From: JABWBD01 sp040768665
GTDB lineage: Bacteria; Planctomycetota; Planctomycetia; Pirellulales; Thermoguttaceae
DNA length: 64,000 nucleotides
Direction of reading: 5' to 3'
Assembly (NCBI GenBank): GCA_040768665.1
Contig: JAXGMN010000018.1
Location: 124,001-188,000, forward strand
Positions 36,099 to 45,731 of this stretch are shown here, one piece after another (within the stretch, counting starts at the first letter, position 1; each line of letters begins with the position of its first letter). Below the pieces are notes generated by a model that worked only from the letters and a program-made list of their open reading frames with translations, was not told where the DNA came from and searched no databases. The translations under genes were made by a program, and so were the position numbers.

Positions 36099-36314
36099 TC
36101 AGACAGGACGGACCGAAACGGCGCGAGGCCCGGAGCCACGTACCGAAGTCGACGATTCCGACTCAAGCGAGTATTCGACGGTCTGCCCTTCGTGGAGATC
36201 TTCGAATCGCTGGTCAACGACCGCAGAATGATGGAAGAAAATATCGTCGTACTCCCCGGAAACGAACCCAAAGCCCCGCTCGGGTACGAGCTTCTTGATG
36301 ACACCTTGCGGCAT
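36099..36314 (-). CDS. Cold-shock domain protein
   Basis: A 71-residue protein starting MPQGVIKKLVPERGFGFVSG, with RNP1 (GFGFVSG) and RNP2 (DDIFFHHSAVV), then a basic C-terminus. It belongs to the cold-shock single-stranded nucleic acid-binding family (CspA-like). It may act as an RNA chaperone. Residue spacing and length are standard. Confidence 0.9.
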   Translation of the reverse strand: MPQGVIKKLVPERGFGFVSGEYDDIFFHHSAVVDQRFEDLHEGQTVEYSLESESSTSVRGSGPRAVSVRPV

Positions 36315-36593
36315 TGGTCGGCTCCTTGGGTCTGTGCCGCACCGGCGCAGAAAACCGGTCCCTGGGAACACGAACCAACTTCAGGCGAAACTGCGCCGCT
36401 TTCCGCCGCGAACGCACCGGCGGTGTTTGTGGACGGTCCAGGAACCCTTTCCGAGTATCCCTACACGTCCGTCCCGCATCAATCCCCCTCTTTCTATGGG
36501 GGGCGTAGGCAGGGAAGATCGGCATTGACGCATGAACCGCGGGAAAGCTACCGTTATGCTGGACACGGATGCGAACGCGGCTAGGAGGCTCCG

Positions 36594-37670
36594 ATGCGAT
36601 TCTGCAATCGAACACTCACTGTTAGACTCTCCCTCGCAGCAGCGTCGACAGCCATTTCCCTCGTCCTGGTGGAGGCCTGCCTCCGGGCATTGGATTGGCC
36701 CCCCGAAGACCCTGTCTGGGCACGTTCCCGCGAGACTGCCTTTCAATTCGCGCCGAACCTCCGTTACCGTCACATGTCGACAGAGTTCGACGTCGCCTTC
36801 CAGACCAACAGCGAGGGCCTGCGCGACGAGGAAATCGGCGATAAACGCGGATACCGAATCCTCCTGTTGGGAGATTCCTACACCTGTGGCTACGGCGTTC
36901 AGCGGCAAGAGCTCTTCGCGGATCTTCTTGAACGTCGGTTGCACGTCGAAGTGGTCAACGCAGGGGTCGGTGGATTCGAGATCGTTCACCAGTTGCACTA
37001 CTTCCGCACCCGCGGGCGGGAACTTCGCCCGGATCTCGTCCTCTACGCCTTCTATCTGAATAACGACCTGACCGGCAACCGCGCGTGGGAATCCTGCGCG
37101 GACGGAACACTTCGGCGACGAGACCGGAGGCCGTCGCTCGACGAGCACGGAACGCCAAAGCTTGCCTGCCTTGCCAAGAGCTTCGCACCCTTGCGAAGAG
37201 TGGTGCATGCGTTGCGGCGGCACTCCTGCCAACTGCCGCCCGCCATGCCAGGCGAGCACTACCTGGCTCTTTGTGCCAACCCGCCGGGAGAACAGGCAAG
37301 CCGAGATTACCAAACGGCGCTGCAACTGATCGCCGAGTTGCGCGACGAGGTCCAGGCTGCGGGTGCAGAGTTCCTCGTCGCGAGTTTCCCGCTGCGCGCA
37401 GTGGTCGAAGAGGACGGTCCTGAGCATTACTACCCGCCTGGCAGCCCGGATGGGGCTTCCTACAACCTGCTCCGCCCCGTGACGCATTTCACGGCGATGC
37501 TCGAATCGGCCGGAATTCGCCATCTCGCACTGACTGAGTGGCTTCGAAGTTCACGGCAGAAACTGAGAGTGCCTTTGTACTTCCACAACGACGGTCACCT
37601 GAATCCGCTGGGCCACCGCTGTCTCGCAGACGGTCTCGAAACCGCCCTGCGGGCGCGCCTATCCATGTAG
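36594..37670 (+). CDS. SGNH-family hydrolase/acyltransferase
   Basis: A 358-residue protein with an N-terminal membrane or signal segment (LTVRLSLAAASTAISLVLVEA). SGNH motifs follow: LLGDSYTCGYG (nucleophile serine), NAGVGGFEI, LYAFYLNNDL, and a C-terminal NDGHLNPLGH, which supplies the Asp and His of the triad. The enzymes of this family remove or transfer acyl groups on polysaccharides. Probably exported or membrane anchored. No neighbouring glycan genes on the same strand define the substrate. Confidence 0.85.
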   Translation: MRFCNRTLTVRLSLAAASTAISLVLVEACLRALDWPPEDPVWARSRETAFQFAPNLRYRHMSTEFDVAFQTNSEGLRDEEIGDKRGYRILLLGDSYTCGYGVQRQELFADLLERRLHVEVVNAGVGGFEIVHQLHYFRTRGRELRPDLVLYAFYLNNDLTGNRAWESCADGTLRRRDRRPSLDEHGTPKLACLAKSFAPLRRVVHALRRHSCQLPPAMPGEHYLALCANPPGEQASRDYQTALQLIAELRDEVQAAGAEFLVASFPLRAVVEEDGPEHYYPPGSPDGASYNLLRPVTHFTAMLESAGIRHLALTEWLRSSRQKLRVPLYFHNDGHLNPLGHRCLADGLETALRARLSM

Positions 37671-37719
37671 ACGCGGCTCCCACTTCATTCGCCAATCCGA
37701 AACCGTTGGAACGGCCTGT

Positions 37720-38664
37720 TCAGGGCTTATCTTCGCACTTCAAATCGCCAGCCGCATACTGCATTCCGTCGAGCACGAACTGCAACAGACTGGCGTTTTC
37801 GTAGCTCTCCGGAAAATGGCTGGGCGAACAGTAGAAGACGCGTCCTTTCCCATACGGCTTGACCCAGGCCACGTAGCGAACCATCTCCCCGGCGCGTCCC
37901 TGCGGATCCTTGAGGCCATCGACGTCCATCGACAGCAGCGGACGAAACTGCAGCTTCCGGTAGGGCCCGGTGAAGCAGTAAGGCTCGTCGCGGTGGATGA
38001 ACGGCCCCTTCCCGCGGAAGGCCGCCACCAGCGGATGGTTCTCGTCGACCGTTCGCACCGTCACTTCCTGGTTGGGCGGGTGGTAGTCGAACGCTGCCCC
38101 GATCATTTCCGTGAATTTCGCGGAATTGTTCAGCATGGTCGGTGCGCCATGGATCACCGCCAGGCCCTTCCCGCCATGGACGAAATCCACCATCGATTGC
38201 TCGAGCGTGTCTGCCTTGGCCTGACGATCGGCCGTTGTCATGTCCCGATATTTCGGGTTGCTCTCGAGTTCGTCAAGCAGCAAGTGTCGCCGGGGTCCCT
38301 TCGAGCAATTGTTGTTCAATACCAAAACGTCGCAATCGGCCAGTTTCCCGGTCGCGAGCATCTCGATGTCGGTCGAGATGGTCGCGTCGAACGCTCCCGA
38401 TTTCGCGCCCAGGATTTCCATGACGCGGTCGACGTGCGGCATGACCTTGTGATCGTAGCCCGTGCGAAGCGAGAACACGAGCACCTTCCGCCGGGGCGCC
38501 TGCACGGCCGGCTTGGCCGGGGCTTTTTCGTGAACGACTGCCGACCACTGCGGCGTCGGCGGCTCGATTTCAGTCTTCGCGTAGGGAATCCTCTCCGACC
38601 GGCCGGTGCCGGCGAGAACGGCAACCAGCAGCAACGCACCGAGAGCATGGCATCGCATCAGCAT
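37720..38664 (-). CDS. Exported ThuA-domain protein
   Basis: The 314-residue protein starts at ATG 38664 with GGAG upstream, and carries a signal peptide (GALLLVAVLAGTGRS). The ThuA fold pattern is VLVFSLRTGYDHKVMPHVD, DCDVLVLNNN, GKGLAVIHGAPTM, HPLVAAFRG, HRDEPYCF and PYGKGRVFY. ThuA is a glutamine-amidotransferase-like sugar-use family, and planctomycetes carry many exported copies. Substrate unknown. Confidence 0.9.
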   Translation of the reverse strand: MLMRCHALGALLLVAVLAGTGRSERIPYAKTEIEPPTPQWSAVVHEKAPAKPAVQAPRRKVLVFSLRTGYDHKVMPHVDRVMEILGAKSGAFDATISTDIEMLATGKLADCDVLVLNNNCSKGPRRHLLLDELESNPKYRDMTTADRQAKADTLEQSMVDFVHGGKGLAVIHGAPTMLNNSAKFTEMIGAAFDYHPPNQEVTVRTVDENHPLVAAFRGKGPFIHRDEPYCFTGPYRKLQFRPLLSMDVDGLKDPQGRAGEMVRYVAWVKPYGKGRVFYCSPSHFPESYENASLLQFVLDGMQYAAGDLKCEDKP

Positions 38665-38974
38665 AGGGCTTCTCCAAAACGGTGACCCGCCTTTTCTTGT
38701 GGCAGCTTTCACAGGGATATGCATGCTCAGTGTAACAACAGCGAGTCGATTAAGCAAAGCATCAGCCACGATGCACCTTGCACTTCACTGGTCTTGCGAC
38801 CGAACCCCAAAGTGCAACTGCTCGCGCCCTATATACTCTTACTCTCTTTCTGGGCGCCAATGTTGCGCAGTTTGTCACGCGCGGTGTGCCCGGGGACATT
38901 TCCCATCATCCCAACCATTGGAATTGGCCGATAAAGGCCAACGGACGGGGCAATGGGCAGATTGGAGTGTTAAC
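38665..38974. other. Intergenic region, no gene seen
   Basis: A 310-bp space between divergent genes. It holds only short frames without protein-like pattern, and probably the promoters of the ThuA and endonuclease genes. It includes TATATACTCTTACTC near 38829, slightly AT-rich against the surroundings. Confidence 0.5.
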
Positions 38975-39724
38975 ATGGCCCTGCTTGAGCGGATGCCGCA
39001 GATCGAAATACCCCCGGAGGAGCTGCGGTTGTGGGGGGACAAATGGTTGGTGCAGCGAGCGTTCGACAAGAAGGAAGGAATGGACTTCGGAGGTGTTTTC
39101 GACAATCGTGTAGGCGCGGCCCTTGCCGTTATGCTAGGCGGGATTGAGATCGCCATTCCGAGCCAGCATGAACTTTCGCCGCGAAGCAGGGACTGCGTAG
39201 AGGTCGGGCCGGTTCGCGTGGTCGGTGGTATCCGCCCACAGAACTACGACGTGGGCTACCGCCCTGACGGCGTCCGTTTCGCGTTTGACAGCAAGACCCT
39301 GAATGATTTCAAGAGTGTCGGAAAGAACTTTCAAAACATGGTGAACGATTTGGGGACAGAAGCGACCACCGTCCACACACGCTTTCCGTACGCGGTAGTG
39401 GGTTTCATGGTGGTGATTCCGTCTCCGTGCTTCACGGGGCCGATTCGTACGCGATTCACCCGAATGCTCGACCGACTCGTCGGTCGTGACTCTCCTATCG
39501 ACCTGCCGCACAAAGCGGAGGCGGTGTCGTTGGTTCTGTGGGAGCCACGGGAGGGAGTAGTTGATCCGACGTGGCCAACCCAAGATTCGTTGCTTCGAAT
39601 CGAGCGGTTTTCGGTTCTTGTGGAAAATCAGTACCACGAACGCTATGACGGAATGCCGCCCCACGATCGGCCGTCAGCAGCACAGAGACAGCGGATGCGG
39701 GCCGCGGCCGAAGTTTTTCCGTAA
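38975..39724 (+). CDS. Putative type II restriction endonuclease (PD-(D/E)XK)
   Basis: A 249-residue protein starting at ATG 38975, with GGAG eight bases upstream. No family was recognised for certain, but there is a nuclease-like pattern: PDG at 97-99, a strand RFAFDSK (D105, K107) and TLNDFKSVGKNFQNM directly after it, as in PD-(D/E)XK enzymes. The gene lies tail to tail with an adenine-specific DNA methyltransferase 40 bp away, which is the strongest argument for a restriction-modification role. Recognition site is unknown. Confidence 0.65.
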   Translation: MALLERMPQIEIPPEELRLWGDKWLVQRAFDKKEGMDFGGVFDNRVGAALAVMLGGIEIAIPSQHELSPRSRDCVEVGPVRVVGGIRPQNYDVGYRPDGVRFAFDSKTLNDFKSVGKNFQNMVNDLGTEATTVHTRFPYAVVGFMVVIPSPCFTGPIRTRFTRMLDRLVGRDSPIDLPHKAEAVSLVLWEPREGVVDPTWPTQDSLLRIERFSVLVENQYHERYDGMPPHDRPSAAQRQRMRAAAEVFP

Positions 39725-39764
39725 GTGCTGCTTGGGGGAGCAGAGGCAGGAATGGAGTCGCTGG

Positions 39765-41435
39765 TTAGCATCGTTTCCGTGCCTGCCGCCGGTTTCGCAT
39801 CTTATCCCATACCCCCTGCAACATCTTGCACTCCGCCCGGCTCAGTCCCAAGTGCTTCTGCATGACTGCACGGTCATTTTGCTCCAGCACCTCTGCCAAG
39901 CGTCCGTCCCGCACCAACCGGTCTGTCTCCGAAATCGGGATCGCGCCGTTGAGTTCCTTCGGCACCAGAAGCCGTTCCGCTTCGGTCGGCTCCAATTCAA
40001 GTACACCGCCACCGTAACTTCGGCCCTCGATCTCCGCGCTCGCGGCGGTAAGGTGTGTATACATATTGCCCGCCAATCTCGAGGCCGACACCGAACAACG
40101 TAGCCGATGAATGGTATCCGTCGAGGTGGCACGCGCCTTATTGACTACGAAACGGGGAAAATCGTAGATCTGCCGAAAGACAAAACAATCAGGTTCCCAC
40201 ACGGCAGGAACGCAGTACCAAGGGTTGCGAATGCGACACTTATAGCCGCGATGATAGCCGCTTCGTTCGCCGGCCAGAATGAACTTTCGAAGCCCCGTAG
40301 GAAACTGATCTTCCGGCCGCTGGGCCAGATGAAGCAGGTAGACGCGTTTTCCCTCACGGCTAAGCAACTCGTGTTCTTTCCGCCGGAACACCGCACCCGA
40401 AAGGTGCGCGGATCGACCGACCAGGGGAACCACAAAATCGCGCAACTCGTGACGCTCTGCTTCCTCCCAGGAAAGCACGAAAAAATCGTTCTTGCCTGTT
40501 ACGACTCCCACGTCCACCGTCGCGTGGTGCGCTAGCGTGACCACCGTAGGGTGTTCACGAAGCGATCGCATGAAGGCGATTTCGCGTGGCCTCAGAAAAT
40601 ACTTGAGCCACTTCTCAGTTTCGTGCTGAACGAATTTTGATTCCTGTTCACCGCGATCAGTGTTTAACGCGCGGCCCAATAACTCATCGATAGACCGTGT
40701 CTCCACCATAGCGATGTCGCAACGATTTATTGAACTGGGCCGCGCAAGCTTGTCCTCGGCGGCGAGCAAGACAACCTCTTGTTCGGCATTCGCGAAAAAC
40801 ATCTCGTTGCAGGTGAAGATCGTCAGCCGTCGGAACGAATCCGCCAAGAACTGTCGCAACTGCGCAGCATAACTGACCTGCAGCAACTCAGCGGGCAAGA
40901 TCATGGCCAACCGACCATTCTCTCGAAGCTTGAGGACAACACCGACCACGAAGGGCACCCAAATATTCGTCAGGCGGTTGGGACGCAGGCCAGCACGCTC
41001 CATCAACGCCATCGCCAAGCCTCTCGCGGAAGGCGGGAAGTTCTGGTAGCGGATGAAGGGCGGATTGCCAACAGCACAGTCGAACGTCTGCCTGGGAGCG
41101 AAGACTGTCCACTCGAAGAAGTCTCCGGCGTGAGCTGTGCAGTCCGCCCCAGACGCTTCACGAAAAGCCATCGCTGCCTTCTGCAACTCTTCGGGGGTGA
41201 TCTCGACGCCCGTGACTTGGTTTCCCAAGCGAGAAGAAGGCGCGCCAAGATCCTTCAGTCGCTTCGCAGCTGCGCGCAGAAATGCGCCGTCGCCGCAACT
41301 TGGCTCCAACACGGTCTCAACCGGAGATCGAATAGCCCATCGGCACAAAGCATCGGCGACCGCCTGCGGGGTGTAGTAGCCGCCGCGCAGTTTGTCGCCC
41401 GAGGCATCCTTGAATCGCGTAGATTCCGTTCCCAT
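39765..41435 (-). CDS. N6-adenine DNA methyltransferase (Eco57I/TaqI-type)
   Basis: The 556-residue protein has the gamma-class amino-methyltransferase order: motif X GGYYTP at 18-23, motif I EPSCGDGAFL at 44-53 and motif IV NPPF at 124-127 followed by IRYQN. A large C-terminal target-recognition region follows, from about residue 230. It should methylate adenine at N6 and protect DNA from the convergent putative endonuclease 40 bp away. The region looks lower in GC than its neighbours, which would fit acquisition by transfer. No control protein or Vsr gene was seen. Confidence 0.9.
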   Translation of the reverse strand: MGTESTRFKDASGDKLRGGYYTPQAVADALCRWAIRSPVETVLEPSCGDGAFLRAAAKRLKDLGAPSSRLGNQVTGVEITPEELQKAAMAFREASGADCTAHAGDFFEWTVFAPRQTFDCAVGNPPFIRYQNFPPSARGLAMALMERAGLRPNRLTNIWVPFVVGVVLKLRENGRLAMILPAELLQVSYAAQLRQFLADSFRRLTIFTCNEMFFANAEQEVVLLAAEDKLARPSSINRCDIAMVETRSIDELLGRALNTDRGEQESKFVQHETEKWLKYFLRPREIAFMRSLREHPTVVTLAHHATVDVGVVTGKNDFFVLSWEEAERHELRDFVVPLVGRSAHLSGAVFRRKEHELLSREGKRVYLLHLAQRPEDQFPTGLRKFILAGERSGYHRGYKCRIRNPWYCVPAVWEPDCFVFRQIYDFPRFVVNKARATSTDTIHRLRCSVSASRLAGNMYTHLTAASAEIEGRSYGGGVLELEPTEAERLLVPKELNGAIPISETDRLVRDGRLAEVLEQNDRAVMQKHLGLSRAECKMLQGVWDKMRNRRQARKRC

Positions 41436-41616
41436 TGTGATCCTGCTGGTTTCTTCAAGCTAGTAGCACGACCATTAGTAGACACCCCGCACAGTCCCCT
41501 CGTCAAGGCCTCGGACTCGAAAACTGTGGTAACGGCACATCCGCCCAGTCTCGCGTCCACATCGTCAGACGCACGGCCAGATTGCCCGCCTACCTGCCGC
41601 GTGCAACCAGAGCCAA

Positions 41617-43554
41617 TCAACGCCCGCTTTCGCCATTGCATCCCAGCCTCTCGCGGTACTTCGGTTCGATTCCCGCCGTGCGGCGCGTCCGTTCGATCGC
41701 CTGTTCGATTTCGTCCGTTGTGTCCACAACTCTGTTATTCACCAGTTCAATCCGCTCTTGCTTCGTATCGTTGTACCGGACGGGCGGGATGCCCTCGCCC
41801 ACGACGAGATAATTCCCGCGGACAGTATTAATCCAACCCTTGTGGAATCGCAGCGGGGAGCGGGCGATCTGATAGATCACGTTCTCAGCAATCAGGAACA
41901 ATCCGGTGCCCTGATCGAGAAACATACCGTTGCTTTCCGCCCGTCCGGCGTTGGTTGGAACATCGTGGATCAGGTTGCCGCGGAGGGCGGATCCCGGCTG
42001 CTTGCCGAGCGTGTAGATGCCGCCGCCGTCGGAGAGGATCTGCATTACGTGGTGGATGTGATTGTCCGCCACAACATTTTCCCGCGACGGAGTATTCCGG
42101 GGTTCATCGCGCTCGCGTGGATTCCACCACATCCACCCGACCGACACGCCGGTATACGGTACGTGGCGGATCTCGTTGTGAACGATCTCGGTATTGCCCG
42201 CCAGGCCGACCCATATACCGACTGCTCCGAAAAGTTCCCGCCCACACTGCTCGACAAGGCAGTTGGCGACCCGGTTGCCGCTTGCCGCCTCCCCCGGCAC
42301 GACCTCCCACCATGGTTTGCCTTCTACCAACCGAGCCTTCCCCTCGCCAATCATGATGCCGTTGGCGCCGGCATCGCAGACGGTTGTGCCGACGATCTCG
42401 CAGCCGCGACATGTGCGGCCCAGCCAAATTGCCGAGCGGCCAACGTGCCGCACGCGACAGTCGGCAAAGCGGCACGACTCGGCCAGTTCGAACTGCACGG
42501 CGGCCGGATCGGCCTCACGGTGGTCGCTTTCGCCCTGCTTTGCGGAAACCGTCCAGTAGGTCCCAGCCTGTCGCCCCCAATAGACGCCCTCCGGAGGCAT
42601 CCAGGCCGCGTGCTCGAAAGCCAAGCCGACAAAGTGGACATTCTTGACCCGCCGATCCCCGTCGCCACGGACGACGAGCAGTTGCTCGGCCACGGGGGCG
42701 ACAATCGAAACTCTGTCGATGGTCTCGCCGGACCGTGGTCGGTAACTCACCACGCCTGTGTTCGGGTCAAGAAACCACTCGCCCGGCGCGTCGAGAAACG
42801 CCTTTGAATTCTCCAGGTAATAGCGGGGCTGCTTTTCGAACCAGTCCATCGCCGCCCACGGCGACGGTCCGCCGATCTGGTGCTTCACAGCCAACGTCCG
42901 GTTCGCCTGGTCGATCGAGCGGATGGGCAGACGGCTGATCGACCAGTCATGAAGAAACACTAATTCGATGCCGTCCATATCCGCCCAGCGGTGGACGTCG
43001 CCGTCACGATAGCGGAAGCTGGTACGTCGGTCCTTACCAACCTGATCCACGCGCAAGAATCCGTCGTTCGGGTGCCGGGCGCGAGTAGCGCGGCGGCCGT
43101 TGACGAACAACTCACGGAATTGCCACCCGCCGCTCCTAACCGCCGGGACCTGCGCGGTCCAGGTGCCGTCGGGATGCTTTTTCCAGCCGGTGATCGGTTG
43201 GCCGCCGCTTATCACAGGCACTTCCCCGCCAAACGCGGCGTAAATGACCTTCCGTTGCCCGTCTCCTCCCTCTTCCGGCCCCAATACCAATGGTTCTTCA
43301 ACATGGTAGGTGCCTTGATGAACAAGAACGGTGATATCGCCGCTCTCGGTTTGTCGCAGCGCCCCGCGTACGGCATCGCGAGCCCGGCTGAGGGTGGCAA
43401 ACGGCCTGTCCTGGGTCCCCGGGTTCGCGTCGCTGCCCTCGAACGCAACGTGAAAGACCTTTCCGGCGATTTCATCCGGCTGCTGCCCGGCCGCCGGCAT
43501 GCCGGTCAGGGAGAAAACAGTGGTCAGAACGTATAATCTTAGGGCAGCTCGCAT
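41617..43554 (-). CDS. Exported beta-helix protein, GH141-like
   Basis: A 645-residue protein starting at ATG 43554 with a signal peptide (LRLYVLTTVFSLTGMPAAG). It begins FHVAFEGSDANPGTQDRPFATLSRARDAVR, the standard start of exported beta-helix glycosidases of the GH141/GH110 type. A strand-rich domain (WTAQVPAVRSGGWQFRELFVNGRRATRARHPNDGF) and then coils with Asn/His turns (NRVANCLVEQCG, NHIHHVMQILSDGGGIYTLG) follow. It probably acts on a plant or algal polysaccharide. Catalytic acids cannot be assigned from sequence alone. Confidence 0.8.
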   Translation of the reverse strand: MRAALRLYVLTTVFSLTGMPAAGQQPDEIAGKVFHVAFEGSDANPGTQDRPFATLSRARDAVRGALRQTESGDITVLVHQGTYHVEEPLVLGPEEGGDGQRKVIYAAFGGEVPVISGGQPITGWKKHPDGTWTAQVPAVRSGGWQFRELFVNGRRATRARHPNDGFLRVDQVGKDRRTSFRYRDGDVHRWADMDGIELVFLHDWSISRLPIRSIDQANRTLAVKHQIGGPSPWAAMDWFEKQPRYYLENSKAFLDAPGEWFLDPNTGVVSYRPRSGETIDRVSIVAPVAEQLLVVRGDGDRRVKNVHFVGLAFEHAAWMPPEGVYWGRQAGTYWTVSAKQGESDHREADPAAVQFELAESCRFADCRVRHVGRSAIWLGRTCRGCEIVGTTVCDAGANGIMIGEGKARLVEGKPWWEVVPGEAASGNRVANCLVEQCGRELFGAVGIWVGLAGNTEIVHNEIRHVPYTGVSVGWMWWNPRERDEPRNTPSRENVVADNHIHHVMQILSDGGGIYTLGKQPGSALRGNLIHDVPTNAGRAESNGMFLDQGTGLFLIAENVIYQIARSPLRFHKGWINTVRGNYLVVGEGIPPVRYNDTKQERIELVNNRVVDTTDEIEQAIERTRRTAGIEPKYRERLGCNGESGR

Positions 43555-43742
43555 GACGGCCTCCGCGGATCCTCGACAGGGGGGCAGGTTCTCGACGACC
43601 TTCACAGGGTAGTGCACGCGGCAGGCGACTGCAAGCAGTGATGCTTCACTCGCTGCTGGGGGGCACAAGAAATGCCAAGAGCCGGCTCTCGGATCAACCG
43701 GGACCGGATGCAGGATAGTCGGTCGAGGATAAGAGTGCGGCG

Positions 43743-43985
43743 TCAGTAGTAGCCGAAATTGCGTTCGATCTGCTTTGCCTTATTGCTGAACCCGAAGGCC
43801 TCGGTACTGCGTTCGCTGGACCGCATCTGCTGGCACGTGGCCGACAGTTCGTCCTCACGAAACTCTTCTCCGGCGAGGTCTACGCTGCAACATCCCGGCA
43901 AAACAAGGCAAATCCCAAGCGCCGCCCCCCAACACCGACCACCGACTCGCGGTTTTCTGAGAAGATGGTTCCAAAAAGCGAACAT
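43743..43985 (-). CDS. Small putative lipoprotein
   Basis: From ATG 43985 the product has 80 residues: a basic start (MFAFWNHLLRKPRVGGR), a hydrophobic segment (WGAALGICLVLPGC) ending in a lipobox LPGC, then a short charged tail (SVDLAGEEFREDELSATCQQ...NKAKQIERNFGYY). It is likely anchored to a membrane by its cysteine. Function unknown. Confidence 0.6.
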   Translation of the reverse strand: MFAFWNHLLRKPRVGGRCWGAALGICLVLPGCCSVDLAGEEFREDELSATCQQMRSSERSTEAFGFSNKAKQIERNFGYY

Positions 43986-44164
43986 GCTATTGCTCACTCG
44001 AAGAAGGGGCCACAATCGGGGCGGGAGTTTCCCAGAACTGTCGGTCCGCGTAAAGGCCAGTTTTCCCTTGCCCGCCGCTTGGCCCCGGGTAAACTTGGAA
44101 ATTACTCACTTACTTTGCTGAACAGCCGGGCTGCTCAGCAGTTCCACCGGCGAGCGACCAAGCC

Positions 44165-44854
44165 ATGCTGGATGTACTAGTCGTGGCCCCTCACCCAGAC
44201 GACGCAGAATTGGGCATCGCTGGGGCCATTATGAAGTTCCTCGACGATGGGTTGTCCGTTGGCGTCCTCGATTTAACCAACGGCGAGCCGACTCCCTTTG
44301 GCACTCCCGAAAAGCGATCCCAAGAAACCGCTCAAGCTTCCAAGGTCTTGGGGCTCTCCTGGCGGGAAAACCTCGGTCTGCCAAACCGCACTCTGGAGGC
44401 CAACCTGGAATCCCGGGCAAAGCTCGCCGGGGTGTTCCGTCAGACCCGTCCGCGTTGGATCTTCGCTCCGTACTGGCTTGACGCGCACCCGGACCATGTC
44501 GCCGCGACCGAGCTTGTCGAGGCCGCCCGCTTCTGGTCCAAATTCACCAAGAGCGACCTGCCGGGTGAACCGCACTACCCGCAGCGGATCTACTATTATT
44601 TTTGTGTTCACCTGCGAATCATCCCGCAGCCGGCGTTCATCCTCGACATCAGCGACTACTGGGATCGCAAACAGGCGGCCATCGAGTGCTACCGGAGTCA
44701 ATTCATCGAGGGCCGACCGCAGGAGCCGCCCACTATGGTCGACCGGCTTCGCGATCAGGCCTCGGCATGGGGATGGGCGATCGGTGCCCGCTACGGCGAA
44801 GCCTTCGCGACGCGCGAGCCGGTCGGGCTGAGCAGCCTCAGAGACCTTCTCTGA
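44165..44854 (+). CDS. bshB1: Bacillithiol biosynthesis deacetylase BshB1
   Basis: A 229-residue PIG-L family deacetylase. It has MLDVLVVAPHPDDAELGIAG with the zinc-binding H-P-D-D near residue 10, LTNGEPTPFGTPEKRSQE, and AHPDHVAA near 114 with the second zinc histidine. GLPNR-type and QFIEGRPQEPP segments are typical of BshB1. It removes acetyl from N-acetylglucosaminyl-malate in bacillithiol synthesis. No other bsh gene is in the window, so the thiol product is an inference. Confidence 0.9.
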   Translation: MLDVLVVAPHPDDAELGIAGAIMKFLDDGLSVGVLDLTNGEPTPFGTPEKRSQETAQASKVLGLSWRENLGLPNRTLEANLESRAKLAGVFRQTRPRWIFAPYWLDAHPDHVAATELVEAARFWSKFTKSDLPGEPHYPQRIYYYFCVHLRIIPQPAFILDISDYWDRKQAAIECYRSQFIEGRPQEPPTMVDRLRDQASAWGWAIGARYGEAFATREPVGLSSLRDLL

Positions 44855-45232
44855 CAACGCAGGACGGCTGCCTAGTGAGGATTCAGCGAAAGAGCCACGC
44901 CCGGTCTCGGCGACGCTCAACGCACCTGCTTCCCCGACCGGCTTCCAGCTTCGTCTCGCTTGTCGTCGTTTCGACGGCGCCCGTGGTCCCGTTGACGACG
45001 TTCGAACAGGCCCACAGAAAGAACTTTTCCGTCGCAATCGTTTGCGTAGCAATGAGTTATCGCATCGTTCCCAGTATGGCATCGCCGTTGCTCCTTCAAT
45101 CGAAAGTCAGAAAGAGTCGGCTGGTTCAAGTACGGCCAGCCAGTGTGTTTTTCCCCAGGGCTTTGAAGAGGTCAAGAAATCGGCAACGGTAATGTTGCTG
45201 GGAAAACCCCATTTACGGGAAGGTTGATCAGC
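44855..45232. other. Intergenic region, no gene seen
   Basis: A 378-bp space. Frames are Arg/Ser rich without family pattern. It probably carries the promoter and leader of the downstream exported protein. No repeat or structured RNA was recognised. Confidence 0.5.
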
Positions 45233-45613
45233 ATGAAAACGAAACAGATCGCGTTGGCGGTCGCAGTTGCCGCGGCATTTAGCCTCTTGAGTTCTTATGC
45301 CGCGGTAGCCGAGGCGTCCGGCAAGTCCGGCGGAACTTCAATTCATGTTGCGTATCCGGGAGGCTATTTTGGCTATTCTGGTAGCCGTTACCGGACCTAT
45401 TCGTTTGGCCACGGATTCCGCGGCCACGGGCGGGGCCACTACGACTGGCACGACACAAGTCATTACGACTGGCACCCCGGCCAGTACCGCTGGCACGGTA
45501 ACCATTACGACTATGTTCCGGGCCATTATGACTTTCACCGCGATGGCCATTGGGATTATCATCGCGGTGGCCACCATGGATCGCGCGGGCACCATGGCCA
45601 CCATGGGCGTTGA
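45233..45613 (+). CDS. Exported Gly/His/Tyr-rich repeat protein
   Basis: A 126-residue protein with a signal peptide (QIALAVAVAAAFSLLSSYAAVAEA). The mature part is extremely rich in His, Tyr, Gly and Asp, with repeats HYDWHDTSHYDWHPGQYRWH and HYDYVPGHYDFHRDGHWDYH. Histidine content suggests metal binding or an extracellular sticky protein. No enzyme family recognised. A strong GC hairpin with a TTCG loop follows 49 bp after the stop. Confidence 0.8.
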   Translation: MKTKQIALAVAVAAAFSLLSSYAAVAEASGKSGGTSIHVAYPGGYFGYSGSRYRTYSFGHGFRGHGRGHYDWHDTSHYDWHPGQYRWHGNHYDYVPGHYDFHRDGHWDYHRGGHHGSRGHHGHHGR

Positions 45614-45661
45614 ACCAACGCAGTAGAACGCCTCTGGGAATCGCTAAATCCCTGTCCGTGT

Positions 45662-45683
45662 GCGGGCGGCTTCGGCCGCCCGC
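45662..45683. terminator. Hairpin terminator between convergent genes
   Basis: GCGGGCGGC (45662-45670), TTCG loop, and GCCGCCCGC (45675-45683) make a perfect 9-bp stem with an extra-stable tetraloop. It lies between the Gly/His/Tyr-rich gene and the convergent cytochrome gene. No strong T-run follows, so termination may be partial. Confidence 0.65.
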
Positions 45684-45731
45684 CGTTGTGCGCAAGATGC
45701 GAGACAGTACGGGCTTGGAAACTCCAGTAGC

